DNA of 64,000 nucleotides, from positions 1-64,000 of the forward strand of contig JAIXOR010000007.1 of the NCBI GenBank assembly GCA_027486655.1. The letters run 5' to 3'. Each line of letters opens with the position of its first letter. Positions within the stretch are counted from its first letter, which is position 1. The notes under the pieces were generated by a model. It worked only from the letters and a program-made list of their open reading frames with translations. It searched no databases and was not told the DNA's origin. The position numbers and the translations under genes are program-made. The DNA is from Verrucomicrobiaceae bacterium. Its GTDB lineage: Bacteria; Verrucomicrobiota; Verrucomicrobiia; Verrucomicrobiales; Akkermansiaceae. This document shows positions 48,801 through 57,000 of the stretch, piece after piece.

Positions 48801-50080
48801 AATACGCGCTCGGCCTCGATCCCGGCAGCGGATCGACCCTCCGCAGCACCCTGCCCGGGGCCAACCCGGCCATTTCCCGCGGTGTGCGCCTCGAACGATC
48901 GGTCGCTCCCGATGGTGCACGACGTTTTGACCTGGTCTTCACCCGTCCGGTCACGCCGCTTCCGGACATCGGCTACGGCTACTGGCTCGAGTATTCCTAC
49001 GACATGGAAAACTGGGGCATCTCCGCCAATCTCAACGGTCTTGGATCCAGCGGCATCCCGGACATCCTCCAGATCCTCGTGACGGATCTCGGCGATGGCA
49101 CGGAAGAGGTCCGCGCAGGCTTCCGCTTCCTGCCCTCGTTCTTTGTGAGGCTGGCCGTCTATCTGCCCGGCGGCACCGTCCGCTCCGCGCCCTTCGGCTG
49201 GCTGAACCGCAACATCCATTTCGCGGAAAACCTGATCGCACCGCCCTTCGCCCGCGAGGCGGTCCATGGTGGGAACTTCACGTTCTCTTCAGCGACACTG
49301 AGCGATCCTGCCGCAGCCTGGAGCCCGGGTGCCTGGCTCGGCCACTTCGCCCACATCACCTCCGGCCCCGCCGAGGGAACGATGCTCCGCATCTCCGGCA
49401 ACACCGCCAACACGCTCAGCTTCGAGGGCGAGTCCCAAGCGCTGTTAGGCCGGCTCGCCTCAGGTCCCGCCGGCACCTACGTGATCCGCCCCTGCCACAC
49501 GCTTGCCAGCCTCTTCGGTGGAAACAACCGCGACAACCTCGTCGCCGGACCCTCATCCACCGCGGACCTCGTCGAGCTCCTGCAACCGAACAGCGCGTTC
49601 TCGGTTTACCACTTCGATGGAAACTGGAAGTCCGTTTCCGCTCCTGGTGTGAATGCATCTACGGTGATCGTTCCACCCACCGATGCGCTCTTCCTCCGCA
49701 GACGCTCCTTCCAAAACTCGGACCTCCACCTCTTCGGTGAGGTCGTGCTCGGCAAACGCGTGGCACCCATCCGCGCGGGCTTCAGCCTGCCGGGAACCTG
49801 GAATCCCATCGAGAAAGCCAACATCGAGACCCTCGGCGCAAACGACTTCTTCACCGCCAGCAGCACCCCGGTCATGGACAGTAACATCTATCTGGAGATC
49901 GGCACGGCCGGCGGACTCTATCCGCACTACCTCAAAACCGGATCCGGCTGGCGCTTCGTGCAGGGAGACAGCACACCCGCGGGAACATCCCCGTTTGCTC
50001 CCGCCTCATCCTGGCTCTGGGTCCGCTACGGGGCGGAGCGCCTCTGGATCCGCGAGCAACCGTTCAACTACACACGCTGA
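42860..50080 (+). CDS. giant secreted protein: galactose-oxidase-like copper radical oxidase plus di-haem peroxidase domain
   Basis: 2406 aa with a signal peptide (about 1-26) and a Lys-rich stretch. Residues about 95-560 are a kelch/galactose-oxidase domain: Cys161 (MFCGG), Tyr206 (RWYNP), Tyr418-His419 (RNYHSVALLLPDGRVW) and His502 (THSVNTDQR) match the Cys-Tyr cofactor and copper ligands, with spacing close to galactose oxidase. Then Ig-like domain, L-type-lectin-like domain (about 651-868), second Ig-like, PKD (about 962-1043), YVTN-type propeller (about 1054-1414), di-haem peroxidase domain (about 1419-1661; CASCH at 1445 and 1570), ConA-like sandwich, Ig-like domain and a C-terminal region like other verrucomicrobial exported proteins. 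Eight copies of the dispersed word lie inside. Translationally coupled to the MbnP-MbnH fusion. Confidence 0.85.
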   Translation: MNPRETTARLLLLSVFSTALAPSLRADINHAAEDELAAAAAALAPKFNPKRDAVTIEKILAEKKAAEAKKKKKGKNSKTRLTAKATLINGPDTQGKWGSVIAWTPHIPVTASLLPNGKLLTFASNQRTTFPSGPEFTYAAVWDPATGQFTEVNNPRHDMFCGGTALLPDGRLVVNGGRATTVLSSVFDWNANQWVALPNMNDPRWYNPSVALPDGGVFTVSGSGGSNTAERWDSATGWRRLSGIGWSAVTSQPGYINIWHPFLMLAPNGKLFHFGPTDAMNWVDPAGTGTLTAAGRTIPGTHYPKEGAWAMFDEGRILVTGGGANTTSGSDSTTGTSTAASYTVDLRGTSPVVASATPMTIPRQFANTVVLPNGEVMVIGGNGGVKFSDAASVLTPEIWNPQTGAWRTVANHVTPRNYHSVALLLPDGRVWSGGGGLGGNAADHRDAEIFTPPSLYNEAGTLATRPVISSMPARVGVGTRFTVNATAGLSRFTMIRMSAVTHSVNTDQRFLNASFIETSPGVYQITAHPNINVLTPGYWMLFGLNSAGVHSVSRIFQVDQRATVSLTNPGNQAGYTGEAVSLDLTAAAPAGASLAFAATGLPAGLSIDSSTGRISGTPTATGVFPVTVTAADSLTSSAQAFNWTLSPVTRSQKFSTFPSATGLTLNGNASVTSSLLRLTPALTNQAGSSFLTQSFPVRGNTSFATRFVFRQGGTGDGADGFCFIVQGAAATSLGTGGGSLGYGGIANSLAVEFDSFVGTNDPNANHIGVLTNGNTTTHLATHTPSFDLEDGLDHTAWVEYDGVSNTLRVYLSQTVTSVRPATPVITLGSVDLAALAGQQAWFGFSGGTGGSFNAHDILAWDVAMDANKLPSLSLPPVLTNPGPQLAVTGNPASLQLAASDPENDALTFTASGLPSGLSISSGGLVTGTPTTAGDFTAIVNVADGTNAPVSTQFAWKINPPFVLPQLSGSAVSGGSTTTFSLSATGGRNVRYKWNFGDGTPETSYSSSTSVTHVFASPGRYLVTATATDDTGRTLTVSFYQGVSAPLTSRAPAASSSIAIEKRSSGNPRVWVVNPDSDTVSVLDAVTRAKLAEIPVAASPRSVAVAPDGRLWVACAKGSAVSIISPASLTVVQSLALPRGSRPFGIAFDPAGSAAWLTLEATGRLLKLHASTGAVLTDTAVGPDPRHLSVTHDGSSVFVSRFITPLLPGENTATVNPSGRGGEIVQVNGSTSAVLRTILLRHNEAPDTSISGRGIPNYLGAPVITPDGLSAWIPSKQDNILRGTLRDGQPLTHDSAVRPIASRVNLSTLTEDHPARIDFNDAGTPTAVCHDPSGIYTFVALEGSRAVAVVDTWNHVEITRFDAGRAPQGLALSPDGNTLFVQNFMDRSVTVHDVSGILRGGSATPALLGSVSTVAVESLATPVLLGKQLFYDTKDNRLALQEYISCASCHADAGHDGRVWDFTGFGEGLRNTITLRGQAGQGAFHWSGNFDEIQDFEGQIRAFAGGIGLIPSGNPHPPMGTPNSGRSSDLDALAAYLGSLTGTDESPARQDAAVLPPSAAAGRDLFITKNCASCHSGPEFTNSAVGVFRDIGTIKSTTGKRLNATLPGLDVPTLRGLWTTAPYLHDGSAATVSAAISAHSGVSLSTTELADLTNYLLNIDESIPSAPAPLTEFVETFATPSLDASRWTVGTPYGRMFAPADPLVTVRQESGKLILTPRANTAVEGYNGVLSTDFVDLTGSALEVEVSPAGGTANTWLALGGGNGNFLVIGREGSVLWLEQMVNGVRDVTLFDYNAAAHKLWRIRHDAASDRILYQLSADGVAWTTARSVARAFGIGALRVELGGGTYLSETAPGTASFDNVVLTKPALPPVVGAFTATPQEITAGGSSTLRWTITPGSSALTSVTLNGSNVLGSAETTVSPAATTTYTLVATSAAGTVSASTTIVVRPALAGRSYAEWVAAFGGTGSLTADADGDSFPEGLEYALGLDPGSGSTLRSTLPGANPAISRGVRLERSVAPDGARRFDLVFTRPVTPLPDIGYGYWLEYSYDMENWGISANLNGLGSSGIPDILQILVTDLGDGTEEVRAGFRFLPSFFVRLAVYLPGGTVRSAPFGWLNRNIHFAENLIAPPFAREAVHGGNFTFSSATLSDPAAAWSPGAWLGHFAHITSGPAEGTMLRISGNTANTLSFEGESQALLGRLASGPAGTYVIRPCHTLASLFGGNNRDNLVAGPSSTADLVELLQPNSAFSVYHFDGNWKSVSAPGVNASTVIVPPTDALFLRRRSFQNSDLHLFGEVVLGKRVAPIRAGFSLPGTWNPIEKANIETLGANDFFTASSTPVMDSNIYLEIGTAGGLYPHYLKTGSGWRFVQGDSTPAGTSPFAPASSWLWVRYGAERLWIREQPFNYTR

Positions 50081-50140
50081 AGGCTCGTCGATGACGGTTT
50101 GCAAGGAATCGCCGGAAACCTCCGTTCTGTGCGCGTCCTT

Positions 50141-51940
50141 ATGCAAACGTCTCGTCGTGATCTCCTGAAAACCACCGCCCTCGGCGGATTCGCCACCTCC
50201 ATCGCCGGGCTCTTCGGCACCTCCACCCAGGCCGGAGCCGTCACCCTGCCCTCCGGCGTCACGATCCGGCCGGACATCGTCCGCCCGCGGCCACGCCCCG
50301 CCGGCCAGAAGCCGGTCCACCAGCTCACCACCAAGCCGCTGGAAAAAGTCCGCGTCGCACACATCGGCCTCAGCCGCGGAATGACCCACGTGAACGATTG
50401 CCTCAACATCGAGTTCGTCGAGGTGGTCGCCGTCTGCGATCTCCGTGAGGACCGCGCGAAAAACGCGGCCGACCGCTGCGAGAAAGTCCGCGGCAAAAGA
50501 CCCGAGGTCTACGGCGGCAGCGAGAACATCTGGGAGAAACTGGTGGCCCGAGATGACATCGACGTCGTTTACATCTCCACCCCCTGGGCCTGGCACGTGC
50601 CGATGGCGGTCGCTACCATGCGCGCCGGCAAACACGCTTTCGTGGAAGTCTCCGCCGCGGTCACCGTGGACGAGTGCTGGAACCTCGTGGACACCAGCGA
50701 GCGCGAACAACGCCACTGCGTGATGTTGGAAAACTGCTGCTACGGGGAAAACGAACTCTTCGTCCTCAACATGGTCCGAGAGGGCGTGTTCGGCGAACTC
50801 ACCCACGCCGAGTGCGCCTACATCCACGAACTGCGTGGCATGCTCTACTCGCTCGGCACCGAGGGCGACTGGCGCCGCGATTACCACTGGCAATACGACG
50901 GCAACCTCTACCCCACCCACGGCCTCGGCCCCGTGGCCCAATACCTGGGCATCGGCCGCGGCGATCAGTTCAAGTTCCTCGTTTCGATGAGCTCCCCCGA
51001 GAAGGGCCTCAGCGCCTGGAGGGACAAGCGATCTCCCAACGGCGGCAGGCACGCGAAGGAGAAATACGTCTGCGGGGACATGAACACCTCGATGATCAAA
51101 ACCGAGCTCGGCCGCACCATCATGATCCAGCATGATGTGATCAGCCCGCGCCCCTACAGCCGCATCAATGCTCTATCAGGAACCGGTGGCACCTTCTTCG
51201 ATTACCCCGCGCGCCTCGCCCTCGATGAACCGCGGAAATACCGCCTCGATGCCGATGGCTCCCACGAATGGCTGGGCGACAAGGACCTCGCACGCATGCG
51301 AAAGCTCTTCACCCATCCGCTCTGGAGCAAGCTGGCCGAACGCGCCAAGGGCTCCGGCCACGGCGGCATGGACTTCGTGATGAACTGGCGTCACCTCGAC
51401 TGCATCCGCCAGGGCATCACCCCGGACAGCGTGGTCTATGATGCCGCTTCCTGGAGCTCGATTCTCGAACTCTCCTCCCTCTCCGTCGCCACGGGCAGCA
51501 TGCCGGTGGCCATCCCGGACTTCACCCGTGGCCTGTGGAAATCGATGGAGCCTCTTCCCATCGCGTTCAAGACCCCCGGCAGCACGATCGCCGCGCCGGT
51601 CCGCATCGCGGAGTGGAGCCCGGCCGACCTCAAGCCGGATTGGACGATCAAGAACTGGGACGTCAGCCGCGGCATCAACGGATCCGGTGACTTCGGATTC
51701 GAGTTCCAATACACCCGCGGCTCGCATCGTCTGGACTTCCGCAAGGTCGCCCTGCTTGCCGATGGAAAAGCCATCGACCACACGGACCGCCCGGGCTTCA
51801 CCGGCATCGCAAACTCGAACAACCTGATCCGCTTCAAGGTCCCCACCCACCAGCCGGGTGCGGTCTATCAGCTCCAGGCCGAGATCAAGGGCGACGGCGG
51901 CACCGACTCCCACGGGGAAATCTCGATCTTCCGCGACTGA
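50141..51940 (+). CDS. Tat-secreted GH109-type Gfo/Idh/MocA enzyme
   Basis: 599 aa from ATG at 50141 with a twin-arginine signal (TSRRDLLKTTALGGFA). The NAD-binding Gfo/Idh/MocA domain has VAHIGLSRGMTHVNDCLN and VVAVCDLREDRA. GHGGMDFVMNWRHLDCIRQG and DAASWSSILELSS resemble GH109 alpha-N-acetylgalactosaminidases, which use bound NAD for a redox-assisted hydrolysis. About 110 C-terminal residues extend beyond the usual fold. It is 60 bp after the copper-oxidase gene on the same strand and may be co-transcribed. Substrate assignment rests on family resemblance only. Confidence 0.8.
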   Translation: MQTSRRDLLKTTALGGFATSIAGLFGTSTQAGAVTLPSGVTIRPDIVRPRPRPAGQKPVHQLTTKPLEKVRVAHIGLSRGMTHVNDCLNIEFVEVVAVCDLREDRAKNAADRCEKVRGKRPEVYGGSENIWEKLVARDDIDVVYISTPWAWHVPMAVATMRAGKHAFVEVSAAVTVDECWNLVDTSEREQRHCVMLENCCYGENELFVLNMVREGVFGELTHAECAYIHELRGMLYSLGTEGDWRRDYHWQYDGNLYPTHGLGPVAQYLGIGRGDQFKFLVSMSSPEKGLSAWRDKRSPNGGRHAKEKYVCGDMNTSMIKTELGRTIMIQHDVISPRPYSRINALSGTGGTFFDYPARLALDEPRKYRLDADGSHEWLGDKDLARMRKLFTHPLWSKLAERAKGSGHGGMDFVMNWRHLDCIRQGITPDSVVYDAASWSSILELSSLSVATGSMPVAIPDFTRGLWKSMEPLPIAFKTPGSTIAAPVRIAEWSPADLKPDWTIKNWDVSRGINGSGDFGFEFQYTRGSHRLDFRKVALLADGKAIDHTDRPGFTGIANSNNLIRFKVPTHQPGAVYQLQAEIKGDGGTDSHGEISIFRD

Positions 51941-51949
51941 CAGGTCCGC

Positions 51950-53242
51950 TCAGTCCGCACCGATGGCTTCGTAGATCGGCTCGGAGCGGAACACCGCTTC
52001 CTTCTGAAGCACCGCGCCGAGATCCTGGAAGCCGGCCTGCTCCGGGTCCTGCACGCCGCCGGGCAGGCGGGTCCAGCTCACCAGCCTCCCCTCGTGGAAG
52101 TTGAAGGTGTCCACCTTCTTCGGCAGATCCTTTTTGCCGGTGTGGGAACCGGTGGCATACTTGCTGATCGAAACCAGAATGCCGTCCCGCCAAAAATAGG
52201 TGCTGATTTCCTCGTCATCATCGCCCCGCGAATCCACCCAGGTGAGCTGCTGGATCACGTTGCCGGACAACCAGCCGGTCACGAACTTCTTCCTGCCCTT
52301 TTCAAAGGGCGGCTGATTCTTCTTCACGGCCTTCCACGTTCCCGCCTGCACCGCGGCTCGCGATTTTTCGCGGAACGCGTCAAACTCCTCATCTGTCGGC
52401 ACTCCCGCGGCCTTTGCCGGTGCCGCCTTCGCCCCACCGGCCGCCGTGCCAGGCAGCGTGGCCGTCGCCAAACCCTTCGCATCCCGCGACAAGGTCACGG
52501 TGTGCGTGCCCTCGATGACTTCCTCCTCATCCTCCTTCGGCACCTGGGCGATGTAGCGGAGCTTCAGCACCAGCGAATCGGAGACCGAAACGCTGGCTTC
52601 CGGATTCACGAACTCCATCAGTTCATAGCTGATTTCATAACTCTCCGGATCCTTCTTCTCCGCAGTGATCGCCTTTGCCGTCGCCCGGTCCAGAAGGCCG
52701 CGCATGCTCGTGACCCTCGCGTCGGTGCCGTCGATGTTGACAAAGAAAATGTCGTTGCACGCCCAGCGGCCGGTGTAGTTCAGCACGCCATACCGCCAGC
52801 CCTCCTGGTCCGGCCCCCACAGCGCGGACAACTCGTGATGATTCTGTCCCGGATACCACGCGCGGAAGCCTTCCTGCGTGCTTTTCACCACCCCCAAGCG
52901 CTTCTTCTCCTTCAGCGATACAATCCAGTTCTCCATCGTGGCCGCATCCTCGTCCACCTCGGTCTCGTTGATCGAAACATCCTCCATGATCGATGGCCAG
53001 TCCGCCGCCTTGAGACCCTTTTTGCGCGCGCTGCAGATCATCGAAACCGCACCATCCTCCGATCCGTGATCCGCCAGCAGCAACGCGGGCTCGAATCCGT
53101 CCCGGAACTTCCGGCTGAAGGCATCCTCCGCCTCTCCGGCCTCCAAAGGAAGACAAAGCAGCAGAGCGGAAACCGAAACGACGCGGCCCAAAGAACCGGA
53201 CGTCAACCCGGCAAACATCAAACGGGGAGGGGAAATGCGCAT
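51950..53242 (-). CDS. secreted protein of unknown function
   Basis: 430 aa from ATG at 53242 (MRISPPRLMFAGLTSG), chosen because a signal-peptide-like segment follows (VVSVSALLLCLPLEAGEA); the longer open frame begins with TTG and has no signal. The mature part is acidic, with a Pro/Ala linker near residue 290 and two regions containing repeated GRW and WFRDG-like beta motifs. I do not recognise a family. It converges on the GH109-type gene with a 9-bp gap. Confidence 0.6.
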   Translation of the reverse strand: MRISPPRLMFAGLTSGSLGRVVSVSALLLCLPLEAGEAEDAFSRKFRDGFEPALLLADHGSEDGAVSMICSARKKGLKAADWPSIMEDVSINETEVDEDAATMENWIVSLKEKKRLGVVKSTQEGFRAWYPGQNHHELSALWGPDQEGWRYGVLNYTGRWACNDIFFVNIDGTDARVTSMRGLLDRATAKAITAEKKDPESYEISYELMEFVNPEASVSVSDSLVLKLRYIAQVPKEDEEEVIEGTHTVTLSRDAKGLATATLPGTAAGGAKAAPAKAAGVPTDEEFDAFREKSRAAVQAGTWKAVKKNQPPFEKGRKKFVTGWLSGNVIQQLTWVDSRGDDDEEISTYFWRDGILVSISKYATGSHTGKKDLPKKVDTFNFHEGRLVSWTRLPGGVQDPEQAGFQDLGAVLQKEAVFRSEPIYEAIGAD

Positions 53243-53363
53243 GGCCCCGCCATCCTGCCCCCACAAACCCCACGGAGCAAGACACGAATCCACCCCCTCC
53301 CACCCCTCCCCAAGCAGCCACATCCCCCGGAAACCCCTCCACCCACCCCCAAACCCTACCAAA

Positions 53364-53411
53364 TCTGTTAGCAGATTATTTGTGCGGCCGCATCAACGAT
53401 CTGCTAACAGA
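53364..53411. repeat. 48-bp nested palindrome carrying two dispersed words
   Basis: Outer arms tctgttagcagat (53364-53376) and atctgctaacaga (53399-53411) are perfect complements. In the middle lies the 10-bp palindrome tgcggccgca (53383-53392). Outer and inner palindromes share the same centre, with 6-bp spacers on each side. Each outer arm contains a TGTTAG/CTAACA word. No T-run follows, so it is not a standard terminator. Confidence 0.85.
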
Positions 53412-53450
53412 AAATGCGGCGTTGTTTGGAGGCTGGGGGTGGTGAGAAGC

Positions 53451-53535
53451 GAGAAGAGAGACGCGAGACGCGAGAAGAGAGACGCGAGACGCGAGAAGAG
53501 AGACGCGAGACGCGAGAAGAGAGACGCGAGAAGAG
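53451..53535. repeat. 21-bp tandem repeat, about four units
   Basis: Three perfect 21-bp units (53451-53471, 53472-53492, 53493-53513), each made of gagaagagagacgc plus gagacgc, followed by a partial fourth unit (53514-53527) and gagaagag. One strand is purine-rich apart from the CGC steps. It could slip during replication. No protein homology in any frame. Confidence 0.9.
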
Positions 53536-53696
53536 GAAGGGGGATTGGTGGGCCGTGGCTGGACCGTGAGTGTGTTTCTCATTCACCCTTGCGATTGCGG
53601 ACTGCTGATTGCCGGCCCATGAAGACGCATCCGTCCGCCAGGACCTTTGTGCGCATGTGGTGGCATTCTTGATGAAACCTGAGCCACCGGAGCGGC

Positions 53697-53963
53697 TCAG
53701 GGAGCGGAGACTTTTCCGAGAACATGCCTCTGCTTCAGGGCACCCCAGTAGCGGCTGTCGAGCGCGTTCGAGACATTGTCACCAAGGACAAAACAGCTGT
53801 CGGTGGGAATCTGGAAGGGGAAGGTGATGGGGCCCGTTCCTGGTGGGTTCACGGCGGGGTCCGGACTCTTGTAGTTTCAGACGCGCATCTTCTTGGAGCA
53901 TCCCATCAGGGCGGCAAGCGTGACTGTGAGGGCAAGGAAACGTGTTGGGTTTGGAAGCGTCAT
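53697..53963 (-). pseudogene. remnant: lipoprotein signal followed, after an in-frame TGA, by a signal peptidase I C-terminus
   Basis: From ATG at 53963 a 28-codon frame (MTLPNPTRFLALT..., lipobox LMGC at residues 19-22) stops at TGA (53877-53879). The same frame then continues without further stops for 59 codons to TGA at 53697-53699. The continuation contains CFVLGDNVSNALDSRYWG and HVLGKVSAP, the box-E GDN...DSR region of type I signal peptidases (S26). The catalytic Ser and Lys domains are absent. Either the first part is a tiny functional lipoprotein and the rest is relic, or the whole is a decayed gene. Confidence 0.6.
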
Positions 53964-54091
53964 CGCGTGCTCGGTGGATCCTGGAGAGTGATCTCTAATG
54001 GGTCAAACGGTTGGATGGTGGAATGGAACCCTGTGCTGGGGTTTGGGACAGACGGATCGGCCAACGGAGAGCGTCGGCGTGTAGATTTCAG

Positions 54092-57000
54092 TCAGGCGGG
54101 CATGGGGCCGATGGTGGATTTGATGGTTTCTGAGGTGAGGGGTGACGGGAGTTCGGGGAAGGGTTTGCCGAAGGCGGTGATGGCGTCGCGGAGGGCTTCG
54201 CGGACGGAGATGGCGAGCATGAGCGGGGGTTCGCCGACGGCTTTGGAGCCATGGATGGTGCGGGGTTGTGCAGCGTTTTGGAGGAGGGCGACGCGGAAGT
54301 CGGGCGGGGCATCGCTGAAGGCGGGGATGGCGTAGGTGCTGGCGCTGTGGGTGAGGAGACGGCCTTCGTCGTTCCAAAGAAGTTCCTCGGAGGTGAGCCA
54401 TCCGGCGCCCTGGACGTATCCGCCTTCGATCTGGCCGCGGTCGATGTCGGGATTGAGCGAATCTCCGACGTCGTGGAGGATGTCCGTGCGGAGGATGCGG
54501 TGCATGCCGGTGAAGCCATCGATTTCGACTTCGGAGACGGCGGCGCCGAAGGCGAAGTAGTGGAAGGGTTTGCCGTGGGCGACGGCCCAGTCCCAATCGA
54601 GGTCCGGAGTGGCGTAGAAGCCGGCGGCGGAAAGTTGTATGCGGCGGGTGTAGGCGAGGGCGGTGATTTGTGAGAACGGGATGGAGCATCCGTCGGGAGA
54701 GTGAAGGGCGGCGTCCTTGAAGGCGATCTGCTCGGGTGGGCAGCCGAGGGTTTCGGCGGCGAGCGGGGCGAGGCGTGAGCGGAGCTGGGCGCAGGCATCG
54801 GCGACGGCCATGCCATTGAGGTCGGAGCCGGAGCTGGCGGCGGTGGCCGAAGTGTTGGGCACCTTGTCGGTGCGGGTGTGCATGAGGCGGATGGAAGCGG
54901 CGGGCAGGCCGAGTTCGCGCATGGCGATGCCGAGGATCTTGGTATGGAGGCCCTGGCCCATCTCGGTGCCGCCGTGGTTCACCTGGACGGATCCATCTGC
55001 ATAGACGAGGACAAGCGCGCCGGCCTGGTTGTAGTGTTTGAGGGTGAAGCTGATGCCGAACTTGACCGGGGTGATGGCGAGTCCGCGTTTGCGGAAGGGC
55101 TGGGTGAGGTTCCAGTCGTGGATGGCGGCACGGCGCTTGGCAAAGTCCGATGAGGCGAGCAGTTCGTCCCAGAGGCGGTGCAGGCGGTTGTTTTCGACGG
55201 TTTGGCCGTAGTGGGTGATGGAGGCATCGCCCTCGTTCTGATAGAAATTCCGCGAGCGGACTTGCTCCGGCGGTAGGCCGAGGTGAGTGGCGATGCGGCC
55301 AAGGATTTCCTCGATGACCAGCATGCCCTGGGGGCCGCCGAAGCCACGGAAGGCGGTGTGTGAGGTGGTGTGGGTGCGGCAGACGCGGCCGGTGAAGCGG
55401 ACGTGGGGAATGAAGTAGGCGTTGTCCAGGTGGAAGAGGGCGCGATCGTTGACCGGCTGGGAGAGGTCGAGCGACCAACCGCCGTCGGAGAAGAGTTCGA
55501 TGTCCGCGGCGAGGAGTTTGCCATCTGTATCGAAGCCGACTTGGAAGCGGGCGAGGAAGGGGTGGCGCTTGCCGGTGGACTCCATGTCGTGATCGCGGTC
55601 GAGCTGGAGGGAGACGGGGCGTCCGGTTTTGACGGCGGCGAGGGCGCAGATGGCGGCCCAGGGATTGGCCTGGGTTTCCTTGCCGCCGAAGCCGCCGCCC
55701 ATGCGCGGGCATTCCACGACGACGCGGTGGCGTGGCCAGCCGAGGACTTCGGCGACAATGGTCTGGGTTTCGCTGGGGTGCTGGGTGGAGGAGTGGACGT
55801 GCACACCGCCCTCGCCATCGGGTTCGGCGAGGACTGCCTGGGTTTCCAGATAGAACTGCTCCTGGCCGCCGATGGGGAAGACGCCGTGGATGACGTGTGA
55901 GGAGTTGGCGAGGCCGGACTGTACATCGCCGCGGGTGAGGTGGCGGGGGTCGGTGTGAAAGGAGTCGGCGGCGATGGCCGAATCGATGCCGAGAAGGGGA
56001 GGCTGCGGGCTGAGATCGACGTGGACGATGGCGGCGGCGACGCGTGCCTGTTCGAGGGAATCCGCGATGACGGCGGCGAGGATCTGGCCGTGGAAGAGCA
56101 CCTCGGATTCGGCGAAGAGCGGTTCGTCGTGGCGGGCGGGGCCGGTGTTGTTAGAGCCGGTGACATCGGCTGCGGTAAGCACCGCTCGGACGCCGGGCAT
56201 GGCGATGGCCTGGGAGACATCGATGTGGTGCAGGGTGGCGTGGGCGGTGGTCGCGCGGACCAGCCAGACGTGGAGGCTGCCGCGGCGCAAGGCGATGTCC
56301 TGAGTGTAGAGCGCGGAGCCGGTGACGTGGCCGATGGCTGACTCGTGGACCATGTGGGAGGCCGCAAGCGGGGCGAGCACAGGGGGATCGAAACCGGCCG
56401 GCTCCTCGCCTGTTAGAAAACGGAGATAGAGTTCGCGGACCAGCATCGATCGATAGTCGGCGGAGCCGCGCAGGTCGGAGAGCGGGGTGAACTCGCTTTC
56501 GAGCAACGAGAGGATGGTTTCCGATCGCGCCTCGCAGGGGGAGAGGCCGATGAGGGCTGCCTCGGTCTTGAGGGCGCGTGCGGGAAACGCGGCGACACCG
56601 CCGAAGGCGAGACGGGCGGTGGCGATGCGGTCTTCGTCGTCAAAGGCGATGCGGATGGCTGCGGACACGGTGGAGATGTCCATTTCGCGGCGCTTGGAGA
56701 CCTTGGCGAAATCGCAATGGCCGGGTGGGTCTGCCGGAAGAAAGATCGAGACCAACAGTTCGTCCGCGCGCATCACCGTGCGGCGGTATCCGGTAAAGAA
56801 CTCCGCGAGCGGGATGATGCGTTCGCCGGAAGGGGATGCGAGCCGCAATGAGGCATCGAGAGCGAGCAGGACCGGAGCGGAGTCGCCGATGGGGGATGCG
56901 GTGACGAGGTTTCCGCCGAGGGTGGCGCGGTGCCGGATCTGGCGAGAGGCGAAGAGACGGAACATCCGGTCGAGCGCCGGGTAGGCTCCGTGGAGTTTGT

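Larger units (their letters stand above)
53243..53696. other. non-coding region with nested palindrome and tandem repeat
   Basis: 454 bp without a convincing gene. It holds a 48-bp nested palindrome (53364-53411) and a 21-bp tandem repeat (53451-53527), listed separately. Short open frames here are the repeat read in-frame (21 is a multiple of 3) and lack start context and homology. The first 120 bases are C-rich and presumably contain the promoter of the minus-strand secreted-protein gene. Confidence 0.6.

Noticed and set aside
53235-53672. Frame encoding a 7-residue repeat over the 21-bp tandem repeat
   Set aside because: An open frame is automatic for a 21-bp repeat without stops; no start context or homology.
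53724-54335. Plus-strand frame of 203 codons over the intergenic region and the xdh end
   Set aside because: It runs antisense to the signal-peptidase relic and into the coding part of xdh, and the translation is not protein-like.
54003-55712. Long open frames antisense or out of frame within xanthine dehydrogenase
   Set aside because: Arg/Pro/His-rich low-complexity products without homology; shadows of a high-GC gene whose correct frame has all Fe-S, FAD and Mo motifs.
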